Below are positions 1-5,742 of a DNA stretch of 7,280 nt, piece by piece (within the stretch, counting starts at the first letter, position 1; the number at the start of each line of letters is the position of its first letter). The DNA comes from an uncultured Helcococcus sp. (lineage in GTDB: Bacteria; Bacillota; Clostridia; Tissierellales; Peptoniphilaceae). The notes under the pieces are model-generated. The model was not told where the DNA came from. It saw only the letters and a program-made list of their open reading frames with translations, and did no database searches. A program made the position numbers and the translations under genes. Where the stretch lies: positions 1-7,280 of the forward strand of contig CAMXYZ010000050.1 of assembly GCA_947253305.1 (NCBI GenBank), written 5' to 3'.

Positions 1-47
1 GAGATTGCCTCTTGTCTCGTGGGCTCGGAGATGTGTATAAGAGACAG
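1..47. other. Nextera i7-side sequencing adapter at the contig start (artefact)
   Basis: This is not genomic sequence. Bases 1-5 (GAGAT) match the inner end of the Illumina P7 oligo, 6-13 (TGCCTCTT) are the reverse complement of the i7 index AAGAGGCA, 14-28 (GTCTCGTGGGCTCGG) are the Nextera read-2 adapter and 29-47 (AGATGTGTATAAGAGACAG) are the 19-bp Tn5 mosaic end. Bases 3-47 are the exact reverse complement of 7236-7280. Reading frame through it from a TTG at 12 gives 12 residues containing the familiar contaminant string GLGDVYKRQ, which is falsely joined to ClpP. Biological sequence starts at 48. Confidence 0.98.
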
Positions 48-437
48 GGTGGTTCAGTAACCGCTGGATTAGCAATATACGATACTATGAATTATATTAA
101 ACCAGATGTATCTACAATCTGTATTGGACAAGCTGCAAGTATGGGAGCAATCCTATTAACAGCTGGAGCAAAAGGTAAGAGATACTCATTACCAAATTCA
201 AATATATTAATCCATCAACCACTAGGTGGAGCTCAAGGACAAGCTACAGATATCAATATAGTTGCAGAACAAATATTAAAGATAAGAGAAAGATTGAATA
301 AAATCATATCAGACACTTCAGGTCAAGATGTTGAACAAGTTATCAAAGATACTGAAAGAGATAAGTATATGACATCTCAAGAAGCTTTAGATTACGGTTT
401 GATAGATAAGGTGATTGAAAGTCACAAGGAGATTTAA
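48..437 (+). CDS. clpP: ATP-dependent Clp protease proteolytic subunit ClpP, 5'-truncated
   Basis: ClpP is the serine peptidase that forms the double-ring barrel of the cytosolic ClpXP and ClpCP proteases; it degrades proteins fed in by an AAA+ unfoldase. The genuine part is 129 residues, starting with GGSVTAG, the glycine-rich oxyanion-hole strand. Counting from G1, the catalytic triad is complete: Ser31 in AASMGA, His56 in IHQPLGG and Asp105 in DTERD. The spacings of 25 and 49 residues equal those of E. coli Ser97-His122-Asp171, so about 66 N-terminal residues are missing, lost at the contig edge rather than by mutation. The open frame continues upstream to a TTG at 12, but those 12 residues are adapter. 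The stop TAA (435-437) overlaps the clpX ATG by one base, and the clpX ribosome binding site lies in the last clpP codons, so the two are probably translationally coupled. Its promoter and any CtsR-type operator lie outside the window. Confidence 0.97.
   Translation, partial: GGSVTAGLAIYDTMNYIKPDVSTICIGQAASMGAILLTAGAKGKRYSLPNSNILIHQPLGGAQGQATDINIVAEQILKIRERLNKIISDTSGQDVEQVIKDTERDKYMTSQEALDYGLIDKVIESHKEI
426..431 (+). promoter_or_regulatory. Ribosome binding site for clpX inside the clpP 3' end
   Basis: AAGGAG lies 5 bases before the ATG at 437, which shares its A with the clpP stop (TAATG). This fixes the clpX start and suggests that ribosomes ending clpP re-initiate on clpX. Confidence 0.85.
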
Positions 438-1654
438 TGGCTAATTTTTTTGAAGATGATGTTCAATGTTCTTTTTGTGGTAAATATGGATCTGATGTAG
501 CCAGAATGATAACAGGTCCAAATAATGTAAATATATGTAATGAATGTATAGATATTTGTAAAGAGATATTAGATGAAGAATTTGAATTAACAGAATCCAC
601 TGATTTATTTGAATTGAAGACACCTAAAGAAATTAAGACTTATCTCGATGAATATATAATACAACAGGATAGAGCTAAAAAGACATTAGCTGTAGCCGTT
701 TACAATCACTACAAAAGAATTAAGCATTCTAAAAACACAGAAACAGAAATTCAAAAATCAAATATATGTATGGTAGGTCCTACTGGTTCAGGTAAGACAT
801 TATTAGCGCAAACACTAGCTAAGACATTAGATGTTCCATTTGCTATTGCAGATGCTACTAGCTTAACTGAAGCTGGATATGTCGGTGAAGATGTTGAGAA
901 TGTAATTCTTAAATTGGTTCAGGCGGCAAATTATGACATTGAAAAAGCTGAAAGAGGAATCATATATATTGATGAAATTGATAAGATAACCAAGAAAGCT
1001 GAGAATGTATCAATAACTAGAGATGTTAGTGGTGAAGGTGTTCAACAAGCACTATTAAAATTAATAGAAGGTACTGTTGCAAATGTTCCACCTAAAGGCG
1101 GTAGAAAACATCCGAGCCAAGAATATATACAAGTTGATACGACAAATATCTTATTCATAGTTGGTGGCGCCTTCGATGGTATTGAAGATATCATCGAAAA
1201 TAGGGTTGAGACAAAATCAATAGGTTTTGGGGCTCTATTTGGAGAAGAGAGAGAAGAGAAGCTTGGAGCTACTCTTGAAAAAATATTACCACAAGATTTA
1301 ATGAAATATGGTTTGATACCGGAATTCGTAGGTCGTATACCAATTATAGTTACTTTAGATAAATTAAATGAAGAAGCCTTAGTTAAGATTCTTACAGAAC
1401 CGAAAAATGCTTTAATAAAACAATATCAAGAATTATTCAATATTGATGGCGTTAAATTAACATTTGAAGAAGGTTCTATAGAAGAAATAGCTAAGCTTGC
1501 TATAAAGAGAAATACAGGAGCAAGAGGACTAAGAGCTATACTAGAAGACTCATTACTTGACATAATGTTTGATATACCTGATAACAAAAAAATCAAAGAA
1601 GTCAAGATAACTGCTGAGACTATAAGAGATAATAAATCTCCGATTTTAGTATAA
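437..1654 (+). CDS. clpX: ATP-dependent Clp protease ATP-binding subunit ClpX
   Basis: ClpX is a hexameric AAA+ unfoldase that recognises tagged substrates, unfolds them and threads them into ClpP. The 405-residue protein is complete and close to the usual length (about 420). It has the N-terminal zinc-binding domain with Cys11, Cys14, Cys34 and Cys37, Walker A GPTGSGKT (114-121), pore-1 loop GYVGED (147-152), Walker B IIYIDE (175-180), the second pore-loop region around TRDVSGEG (194-201), the ClpP-docking tripeptide IGF (262-264) in its expected loop, the arginine of EFVGR (300) and the sensor-2 motif GARGLR (361-366). The retained IGF loop indicates a ClpP-partnered ClpX, in line with the clpP gene immediately upstream. 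The start is set by AAGGAG five bases before the ATG. A short hairpin with a T-run follows the stop, before lon. Confidence 0.99.
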   Translation: MANFFEDDVQCSFCGKYGSDVARMITGPNNVNICNECIDICKEILDEEFELTESTDLFELKTPKEIKTYLDEYIIQQDRAKKTLAVAVYNHYKRIKHSKNTETEIQKSNICMVGPTGSGKTLLAQTLAKTLDVPFAIADATSLTEAGYVGEDVENVILKLVQAANYDIEKAERGIIYIDEIDKITKKAENVSITRDVSGEGVQQALLKLIEGTVANVPPKGGRKHPSQEYIQVDTTNILFIVGGAFDGIEDIIENRVETKSIGFGALFGEEREEKLGATLEKILPQDLMKYGLIPEFVGRIPIIVTLDKLNEEALVKILTEPKNALIKQYQELFNIDGVKLTFEEGSIEEIAKLAIKRNTGARGLRAILEDSLLDIMFDIPDNKKIKEVKITAETIRDNKSPILV

Positions 1655-1670
1655 GGGCTTAGCCCTTTTT
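1653..1670 (+). terminator. Short hairpin with T-run between clpX and lon (partial terminator or processing site)
   Basis: The 6-bp stem AAGGGC (1653-1658) pairs with GCCCTT (1662-1667) around a 3-base loop TTA, and the T-run 1666-1670 follows at once. It overlaps the clpX stop codon and ends only 6 bases before the lon Shine-Dalgarno GGAGG (1677-1681), which is 4 bases from the lon ATG. The shape is that of a weak intrinsic terminator. With no room for another promoter after it, it more likely lowers lon transcription by partial termination, or protects the 3' end of a clpX message, than ends the operon. Confidence 0.55.
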
Positions 1671-1685
1671 ATTTATGGAGGCAAA

Positions 1686-4028
1686 ATGGAAAATTCATAT
1701 AAAACTAAAGAAAGAATAGTTCCTATGATTCCTCTTAGAGGGATATGGATACTTCCAAAAAATACAATAAATTTTGAAGCAGGACGAGAATTTTCTATAA
1801 ATGCGATACAAGAAGCTGAACAGAAAGATTCTTATGTATTTTTAACTACACAAAAAGATACCTTTATGGAAGAATTTGATATAGATAATATTAATAGTTT
1901 CGGAGTTTTAGCGAAAATCAAACAAAGCATCACTATGCCTGATGGTGTAGTAAAAGTAATGGTTGAAGGTGTAAATAGAGCAAAGATAGAAAAATATAGA
2001 GAACAAGATAAATTTTACGAAGTTTTAATAGAAGAATATATTTACGAAGATAGGGGAGATACTGTAGAAATAGAGGCTTTGAAACAAAGTGCTATGGATT
2101 TATTATCAAAGTTAAGAGAATACAAGACAGATATACCTTTTGAATTTGAACTACTTCTAGATGATATTAAGAATTTTTCAGACTATGTAGATGATTTAAT
2201 ATTTCATTTAAGACCGGACAATTTATATTTAATACAAGAATTAGTAGAAGAATTAGACCCAAGTAAAAGACTTATTGAGCTTATTAAATATATGGAAAGA
2301 ACAATCTATATATTAGAATATAAGCAAATTCTTTCAAAAAAAATCAATCATAAGATAAATACTAGCCAAAAAGAATACTATCTTAGAGAACAATTACAGA
2401 TAATTAAAAAAGAATTAGAGCAAATAGAGGGAAATGGCGAGAGCTTTGAAGAAGATTATGAAAGAAGAATAAAAGATCTAGATATTAGCGATGATAATAA
2501 GGAACATTTATTAAAAGAGTTAAATAGATTAGAATTTACACCAAATGGATCACCAGAAGTAAATGTGATAAGAACATATTTGGATAATGTTTTGGATGTT
2601 CCTTTTGGGAAATACACTGATGATCAAATAAGTATAAATAAATCAAGAGGAGTATTAGATAAAGATCATTATGGATTAAAGGATGTTAAAGAGAGAATAC
2701 TAGAATATCTAGCAGTATTAGAACTTAAGAAAGATATGAAGGGCTCTATACTTTGCCTTGTTGGCCCTCCAGGAGTAGGTAAGACTTCCATAGTTAAATC
2801 AGTTGCTGAATCTATGAATAGAGAATATATATCAATGAGACTAGGTGGAGTTACTGATGAAAGTGAAATTAGAGGACATAGAAAGACCTATATAGGAGCT
2901 ATGCCTGGAAGAATAATAACATCTTTACAAAAGGCCAAAACCTTGAATCCAGTATTCTTATTTGATGAGATAGATAAAATATCTTCTTCATATAAGGCTG
3001 ATCCTGCATCAGCCCTACTTGAAGTATTAGATCCAAATCAAAATAATGAGTTTTTAGATAGATATATTGAAATACCAGTAGATTTATCAAAAGTTTTATT
3101 TATTACGACAGCTAATACTACCCAAACAATACCTCAAGCGCTTTTAGATAGAATGGAAGTTATTAATCTTTCAGGGTATACAGAATATGATAAATTAATG
3201 ATAGCTAAGAAATATTTAGTGCCAAAGCAAATTGAAGCACATGGATTGAGTTCAGATCAAATATCTATTTCAGATTCTGTAATTAAAAAAACAATTAAAA
3301 ATTATACTAGAGAATCTGGTGTAAGAAATCTTGAAAGAGAAATTGCAAAAATTTGTAGAAAAGCTGCTATGAGAATAGTTGAAGGCGCTGAAAAAGTAAA
3401 TATAAGTCTAAGAAATTATAGAGATTTCCTAGGCAATGAAAAAATATTAGACGATGATATACAAAGAACTCCAGAAGTTGGAGTAGTTACAGGACTTGCA
3501 TGGACTACAGTAGGTGGAGAATTACTACAAATAGAAGTAAATACCATGAGTGGAAAAGGCAAGTTACAATTAACAGGTTCACTTGGAGATGTTATGAAAG
3601 AATCAGGTGTTGCGGCTCTTTCATATATTAAATCTAATATGGATAAATTAGGAATTAAAAAAGAACGAATAGATGAATTAGATATTCACGTCCATGTACC
3701 AGAAGGAGCTACTCCAAAAGATGGACCATCAGCTGGTATTACAATTACTACAGGAATTGTATCTGCAATTACTGGCAAAAAGGTTAGACAAGATATAGCT
3801 ATGACTGGAGAAGTTACAATAAGAGGTAGGGTTCTTCCTATCGGAGGGCTTAAAGAAAAAGCATTAGCAGCGAAAAGATATGGAATAAATAATGTGATAA
3901 TTCCGAATCAAAATGAGAGAGATTTGGAAGATATACCAGAAAGCATTAGAAATGAAATGAAATTCTATCCAGTATCGCATGTAGAAGAAGTATTAAAACT
4001 GGCTCTTTTAAATGATGAAAGTGAGTAA
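1686..4028 (+). CDS. lon: ATP-dependent protease Lon (LonA type)
   Basis: Lon is a cytosolic homohexameric AAA+ protease that degrades misfolded proteins and specific regulators, with unfoldase and peptidase on one chain. The protein is 780 residues, against 784 in E. coli. The N-terminal Lon substrate-binding domain opens with MIPLRGIWILP and runs to about residue 205. A charged helical linker follows, including KEYYLREQL (229-237). The AAA+ module has Walker A GPPGVGKT (360-367) and Walker B VFLFDE (423-428). The C-terminal serine protease domain carries the catalytic dyad Ser682 in DGPSAG and Lys725 in GGLKEK, 43 residues apart as in E. coli (S679/K722). All catalytic residues are present, and there is no membrane segment, so this is LonA and not LonB. 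The ATG at 1686 is preceded by GGAGG (1677-1681). The gene lies 31 bases after clpX, behind a weak hairpin; engB starts at or within its last codons. Confidence 0.99.
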   Translation: MENSYKTKERIVPMIPLRGIWILPKNTINFEAGREFSINAIQEAEQKDSYVFLTTQKDTFMEEFDIDNINSFGVLAKIKQSITMPDGVVKVMVEGVNRAKIEKYREQDKFYEVLIEEYIYEDRGDTVEIEALKQSAMDLLSKLREYKTDIPFEFELLLDDIKNFSDYVDDLIFHLRPDNLYLIQELVEELDPSKRLIELIKYMERTIYILEYKQILSKKINHKINTSQKEYYLREQLQIIKKELEQIEGNGESFEEDYERRIKDLDISDDNKEHLLKELNRLEFTPNGSPEVNVIRTYLDNVLDVPFGKYTDDQISINKSRGVLDKDHYGLKDVKERILEYLAVLELKKDMKGSILCLVGPPGVGKTSIVKSVAESMNREYISMRLGGVTDESEIRGHRKTYIGAMPGRIITSLQKAKTLNPVFLFDEIDKISSSYKADPASALLEVLDPNQNNEFLDRYIEIPVDLSKVLFITTANTTQTIPQALLDRMEVINLSGYTEYDKLMIAKKYLVPKQIEAHGLSSDQISISDSVIKKTIKNYTRESGVRNLEREIAKICRKAAMRIVEGAEKVNISLRNYRDFLGNEKILDDDIQRTPEVGVVTGLAWTTVGGELLQIEVNTMSGKGKLQLTGSLGDVMKESGVAALSYIKSNMDKLGIKKERIDELDIHVHVPEGATPKDGPSAGITITTGIVSAITGKKVRQDIAMTGEVTIRGRVLPIGGLKEKALAAKRYGINNVIIPNQNERDLEDIPESIRNEMKFYPVSHVEEVLKLALLNDESE

Positions 4029-4032
4029 AATC

Positions 4033-4614
4033 ATGAAAATTAATAATCCTCAATTAGAAAGTATTGCGGTAAAAGAGGAACAATATCCAATTGATAATTT
4101 GCCTGAAATAGCATTGGCAGGAAGATCAAATGTTGGAAAATCTTCTTTGATAAATTCTTTAATTAATAGGAAAAATTTAGCTAGAACTAGTTCAAAACCA
4201 GGAAAAACAAGAACTATAAATTTTTATAATATCGATGACAAATTTAGACTCGTCGATTTACCAGGATATGGATATGCTGCTGTTTCTAAGAGTGAAAAAG
4301 ATAAATGGGCAGATATAATTAATACTTATTTAGCATCAAGAGAGAATCTGAAAGAAGTCGTATTATTAGTTGATATTCGTCACGAACCTACCAATGAAGA
4401 TCTGATGATGTATAATTGGATAATTGAAATGGGATTTGAAGGATATGTAATTGCAACTAAACTAGATAAAATTGGAAAATCGAGACTTCAACAATATGTA
4501 AAAGTTATTGCCAATAAATTAGGAATAGAAGATAAAAAAAAAATAATATATTATTCGTCAGAGACAAAAGAAAATAGAGAATATATATATAATTTTATCG
4601 AAAAAATAATATAA
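4033..4614 (+). CDS. engB: Ribosome biogenesis GTP-binding protein EngB/YsxC/YihA
   Basis: EngB (YsxC in Bacillus, YihA in E. coli) is a small TrmE-Era-EngA-EngB-Septin class GTPase needed for late assembly of the large ribosomal subunit. From this start it is 193 residues, close to B. subtilis YsxC (195). Motifs: P-loop GRSNVGKS (30-37), switch I region ARTSSKPGKTRTINFY, G3 DLPGYG (75-80), G4 TKLD (142-145) and the G5 region SSET (175-178). The frame is also open to ATGs at 4012 and 4015, which would overlap lon by 17 or 14 bases. Those have no Shine-Dalgarno, while the ATG at 4033 follows a weak GTGAG (4021-4025), and MKINNPQLESIAVKEEQYP looks like the usual family N-terminus. Translation probably depends on coupling to lon. 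This placement behind lon is common in Bacillota. Function is very secure; the start is moderately so. Confidence 0.96.
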   Translation: MKINNPQLESIAVKEEQYPIDNLPEIALAGRSNVGKSSLINSLINRKNLARTSSKPGKTRTINFYNIDDKFRLVDLPGYGYAAVSKSEKDKWADIINTYLASRENLKEVVLLVDIRHEPTNEDLMMYNWIIEMGFEGYVIATKLDKIGKSRLQQYVKVIANKLGIEDKKKIIYYSSETKENREYIYNFIEKII

Positions 4615-4620
4615 TTTAGG

Positions 4621-4646
4621 ATGCCGGATTAATTTCCGGCATTTTT
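4621..4646 (+). terminator. Intrinsic terminator of the clpP-clpX-lon-engB cluster
   Basis: The 8-bp stem ATGCCGGA (4621-4628) pairs with TCCGGCAT (4635-4642) around the 6-base loop TTAATT, followed by TTTTT (4642-4646). It begins 6 bases after the engB stop. Its GC core and T-run on the plus strand, with no comparable run on the other side, make it one-directional and mark the end of the plus-strand cluster. Confidence 0.93.
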
Positions 4647-4657
4647 AGATTTAAAAT

Positions 4658-4685
4658 AAAAAAGAAGCTATTATATAGCTTCTTT
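4658..4685 (-). terminator. Intrinsic terminator of the rubredoxin gene
   Basis: On the minus strand a 10-bp stem AAAGAAGCTA (4685-4676) pairs with TAGCTTCTTT (4670-4661) around the loop TATAA, followed by a T-rich tail reading TTTTTTATTTT. It starts 12 bases after the rubredoxin stop. The A-run on its left arm makes it T-tailed for minus-strand transcription. With the engB terminator just 12 bases away it forms a back-to-back barrier between convergent genes. Confidence 0.88.
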
Positions 4686-4697
4686 ATGTACACTATC

Positions 4698-4856
4698 TTA
4701 TAATTCTTCAAACATATCTTTGCCAACTCCACAAACTGGACATACCCAATCCTCTGGTAGTTCGTCAAAAGATGTGCCTTCTTCGATGCCGTTATCTGGA
4801 TCACCAACTTCTGGATCATAGATATAACCACATGCTACACATTCCCATTTTGCCAT
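4698..4856 (-). CDS. Rubredoxin
   Basis: Rubredoxin is a small cytosolic one-electron carrier holding a single iron bound by four cysteines. In anaerobes it commonly passes electrons to rubrerythrin, superoxide reductase or oxygen-reducing flavoproteins for oxidative-stress defence; its partner here is not in the window. The 52-residue protein has both knuckles: Cys6 and Cys9 in CVACGYIYDP, and Cys39 and Cys42 in WVCPVCGVGK, plus the conserved PEVGDPDNGI and FDELPEDWVCP stretches. Length and motifs are typical. An in-frame ATG at 4895 would add 13 residues, but AAGGAGG (4868-4862) sits 5 bases before the ATG at 4856 and the protein then starts MAKWEC, as family members do, so the shorter form is chosen. 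It is a single-gene unit, convergent with engB and divergent from the ATPase gene at 5011. Confidence 0.98.
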   Translation of the reverse strand: MAKWECVACGYIYDPEVGDPDNGIEEGTSFDELPEDWVCPVCGVGKDMFEEL

Positions 4857-4861
4857 GACTG

Positions 4862-4868
4862 CCTCCTT
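4862..4868 (-). promoter_or_regulatory. Strong ribosome binding site deciding the rubredoxin start
   Basis: AAGGAGG on the minus strand, 5 bases before the ATG at 4856. It is close to a perfect complement of the 16S rRNA 3' end and lies inside the longer alternative reading frame, so it excludes the upstream ATG at 4895 as the main start. Confidence 0.9.
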
Positions 4869-4875
4869 ATTTATT

Positions 4876-4892
4876 ATTATACTTATATTATA
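4876..4892 (-). promoter_or_regulatory. Candidate -10 elements for the rubredoxin gene
   Basis: Two exact TATAAT hexamers occur on the minus strand at 4892-4887 and 4881-4876, 20-36 bases before the rubredoxin ATG. The first has TTTTAT 17 bases upstream as a weak -35. The region is almost all A and T, so a chance TATAAT is likely and the choice between the two is open. Confidence 0.4.
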
Positions 4893-4968
4893 CAATATAA
4901 AAATAATAAATAAAAGTATATATTTATTATAAGTTGTAATGATTATTAGATATTAATATGGGTAAATT

Positions 4969-4991
4969 ATGTATATATGAGAGATATACAT
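4969..4991 (+). repeat. 8-bp inverted repeat in the leader of the anti-sigma-like ATPase gene
   Basis: ATGTATAT (4969-4976) and ATATACAT (4984-4991) are perfect inverted copies around the 7-base spacer ATGAGAG, ending 19 bases before the ATG at 5011. No T-run follows, so it is not a terminator. It could be an operator for a dimeric repressor or a leader hairpin; all-AT arms in AT-rich DNA also arise by chance. Confidence 0.45.
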
Positions 4992-5010
4992 TAAATAGAA
5001 AGGAAAAGAG

Positions 5011-5397
5011 ATGCAATATATCTATAATCGGATAATCTACGGAGATACAAAGCTAATAACTAATGTCGTTCTCGGTATAGTTAAGGACATTAGGCCTATA
5101 GTTGATGAAGAGCTATGTTTCGACATAAGACTTATCCTAAGTGAACTACTTATAAATTGTCATGAACATGGGAATAAATATGATAAGAATAAGTGTATTA
5201 AACTTAATATATCTATAGATAGAAATTCGGTTAATATTGAAGTTGAAGATGAGGGAGAAGGCATTAAAAACTTCAAAAAATATGATGTAAAAGAACGAAG
5301 ACCGGATGGCAGAGGTTTATTAATAGTAAAATCATTAGTAGATAAAATAGTAATAGATAAAAATATGGTTAAATGCAATATAAATCTAACTTCTTGA
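5011..5397 (+). CDS. HATPase/GHKL-fold protein, RsbW/SpoIIAB-like anti-sigma factor or serine kinase
   Basis: This 128-residue protein has the Bergerat ATP-binding fold of anti-sigma kinases. The N-box is SELLINCHEHGN (44-55), with Glu45 and Asn49 in the positions of SpoIIAB Glu46 and Asn50; the G1 box is EDEGEG (79-84) with Asp80; the G2 box is GRGLLIVKSLVD (100-111). Family members bind a sigma factor and are released when an STAS-domain antagonist, which they phosphorylate on serine, takes the sigma's place. It is shorter than SpoIIAB (about 146) or RsbW (about 160), mainly in the ATP lid and C-terminus. There is no sensor, transmembrane or HisKA domain, so it is not a sensor kinase. No sigma factor or STAS gene adjoins it; it is flanked by its own leader and a terminator overlapping its stop, so it is probably monocistronic. 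The start is supported by AAAGGA (4999-5004), 6 bases before the ATG. Fold is secure; the partner and role are unknown. Confidence 0.85.
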   Translation: MQYIYNRIIYGDTKLITNVVLGIVKDIRPIVDEELCFDIRLILSELLINCHEHGNKYDKNKCIKLNISIDRNSVNIEVEDEGEGIKNFKKYDVKERRPDGRGLLIVKSLVDKIVIDKNMVKCNINLTS

Positions 5398-5427
5398 TTT
5401 GATAAGAATTCAAATTAAGAAGTTTTT
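5389..5427 (+). terminator. Intrinsic terminator overlapping the stop codon of the ATPase gene
   Basis: A 14-bp stem pairs 5389-5402 with 5410-5423 (outer arms ACTTCTT and AAGAAGT, inner ATTTG and CAAAT, with one G-T wobble) around a 7-base loop, followed by TTTTT (5423-5427). The left arm contains the last two codons and the TGA stop (5395-5397) of the gene. It ends this transcript and shields the region beyond. Confidence 0.9.
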
Positions 5428-5492
5428 ATATTAGTGTTTGAATATCTAAATTATGAAAGGGGAGTTAAAGAATAAAAATAAATAATACGCAC

Positions 5493-5529
5493 AAAGACCT
5501 AAAATCTAATAGTAGATTAAGGGTCTTTT
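5493..5529 (+). terminator. Second intrinsic terminator, not attached to any visible gene
   Basis: The outer stem AAAGACC (5493-5499) pairs with GGTCTTT (5522-5528); after a T-G wobble and two A-A mismatches an inner stem AATCTA (5503-5508) pairs with TAGATT (5513-5518) around the loop ATAG. It is followed by a T-rich stretch TTTTATATTTT (5526-5536). It has a plausible terminator shape for plus-strand transcription, yet the only thing between it and the previous terminator is about 65 bases with an orphan ribosome binding site. Confidence 0.75.
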
Positions 5530-5566
5530 ATATTTTAGACCTATGATAGTATGATCTAAAATATAA
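5528..5566. repeat. Perfect 12-bp inverted repeat next to the orphan terminator
   Basis: TTATATTTTAGA (5528-5539) and TCTAAAATATAA (5555-5566) are perfect inverted copies around a 15-base spacer. The left arm overlaps the T-tail of the preceding terminator. No T-run follows the right arm, so it is not itself a terminator. It lies about 180 bases upstream of the surface-protein ATG. It could be an operator, an alternative RNA fold, or the remnant of a mobile repeat. Confidence 0.6.
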
Positions 5567-5649
5567 CAATTTAAAAGAATATACATATATTTACTAAATA
5601 CACAAATTCTATACGATTATAGTTTACTAAAACCCCTGAAATATGTTAC

Positions 5650-5655
5650 TATAAT
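5650..5655 (+). promoter_or_regulatory. Candidate -10 element for the surface-protein gene
   Basis: An exact TATAAT lies 87 bases before the ATG at 5743. Upstream there is no good -35 at 17 bases (CTAAAA); TTTACT is present but 21 bases away. If real, transcription would start near 5662 and give a leader of about 80 bases. Confidence 0.4.
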
Positions 5656-5742
5656 CTTAATTATGAATAAATAAATATTAAGAAAAATGATAAATCTATA
5701 ATATAGTTTAAAATTTTATAAATTTAGAGAAAAGAGGGAGAC

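Larger units (their letters stand above)
5398..5742. other. 345-base gene-free gap rich in inverted repeats
   Basis: No frame here looks like a gene. In order it holds: the right part of the ATPase terminator (to 5427); an orphan Shine-Dalgarno-like AAAGGGG (5456-5462) with no usable start codon after it; a second terminator (5493-5529); a 12-bp inverted repeat that shares its left edge with that terminator (5528-5566); about 80 bases of AT-rich DNA without visible structure; a TATAAT (5650-5655); and an 80-base AT-rich leader to the surface-protein gene. The only ATG-initiated frame next to the Shine-Dalgarno is 10 codons long (5453-5485, MKGELKNKNK) and lacks a ribosome binding site of its own. 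Confidence 0.7.

Noticed and set aside
12..437. A complete 141-residue ClpP variant starting at TTG 12
   Set aside because: The first 12 residues are translated adapter; there is no ribosome binding site and the ClpP handle and N-terminal loop are absent because of truncation.
441..623. Minus-strand frame inside clpX, and similar ones inside lon (2899-3090) and the ATPase gene (5160-5378)
   Set aside because: All are antisense shadows of well-supported genes, with no credible start signals and AT-driven composition.
1655..1685. CtsR or CIRCE heat-shock operator before lon
   Set aside because: The gap contains only the short hairpin and ribosome binding site; no GGTCAAA direct repeats or TTAGCACTC inverted repeat are seen there.
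4616..4831. 71-residue minus-strand frame
   Set aside because: It overlaps rubredoxin in another frame and runs through its terminator; its sequence looks like an out-of-frame reading.
4857..4895. A 13-residue N-terminal extension of rubredoxin from the ATG at 4895
   Set aside because: The extension lacks a ribosome binding site of its own, contains the strong AAGGAGG used by the ATG at 4856, and does not resemble rubredoxin N-termini.
4960..4965. GGGTAA as a sigma-B promoter -10
   Set aside because: No GTTTAA-like -35 stands 12-15 bases upstream; the nearest GTTGTAA is about 21 bases away.
5453..5485. Ten-codon frame MKGELKNKNK as a leader peptide
   Set aside because: No ribosome binding site precedes its ATG, and it has no run of regulatory codons matching an attenuator; the Shine-Dalgarno-like bases are inside it.
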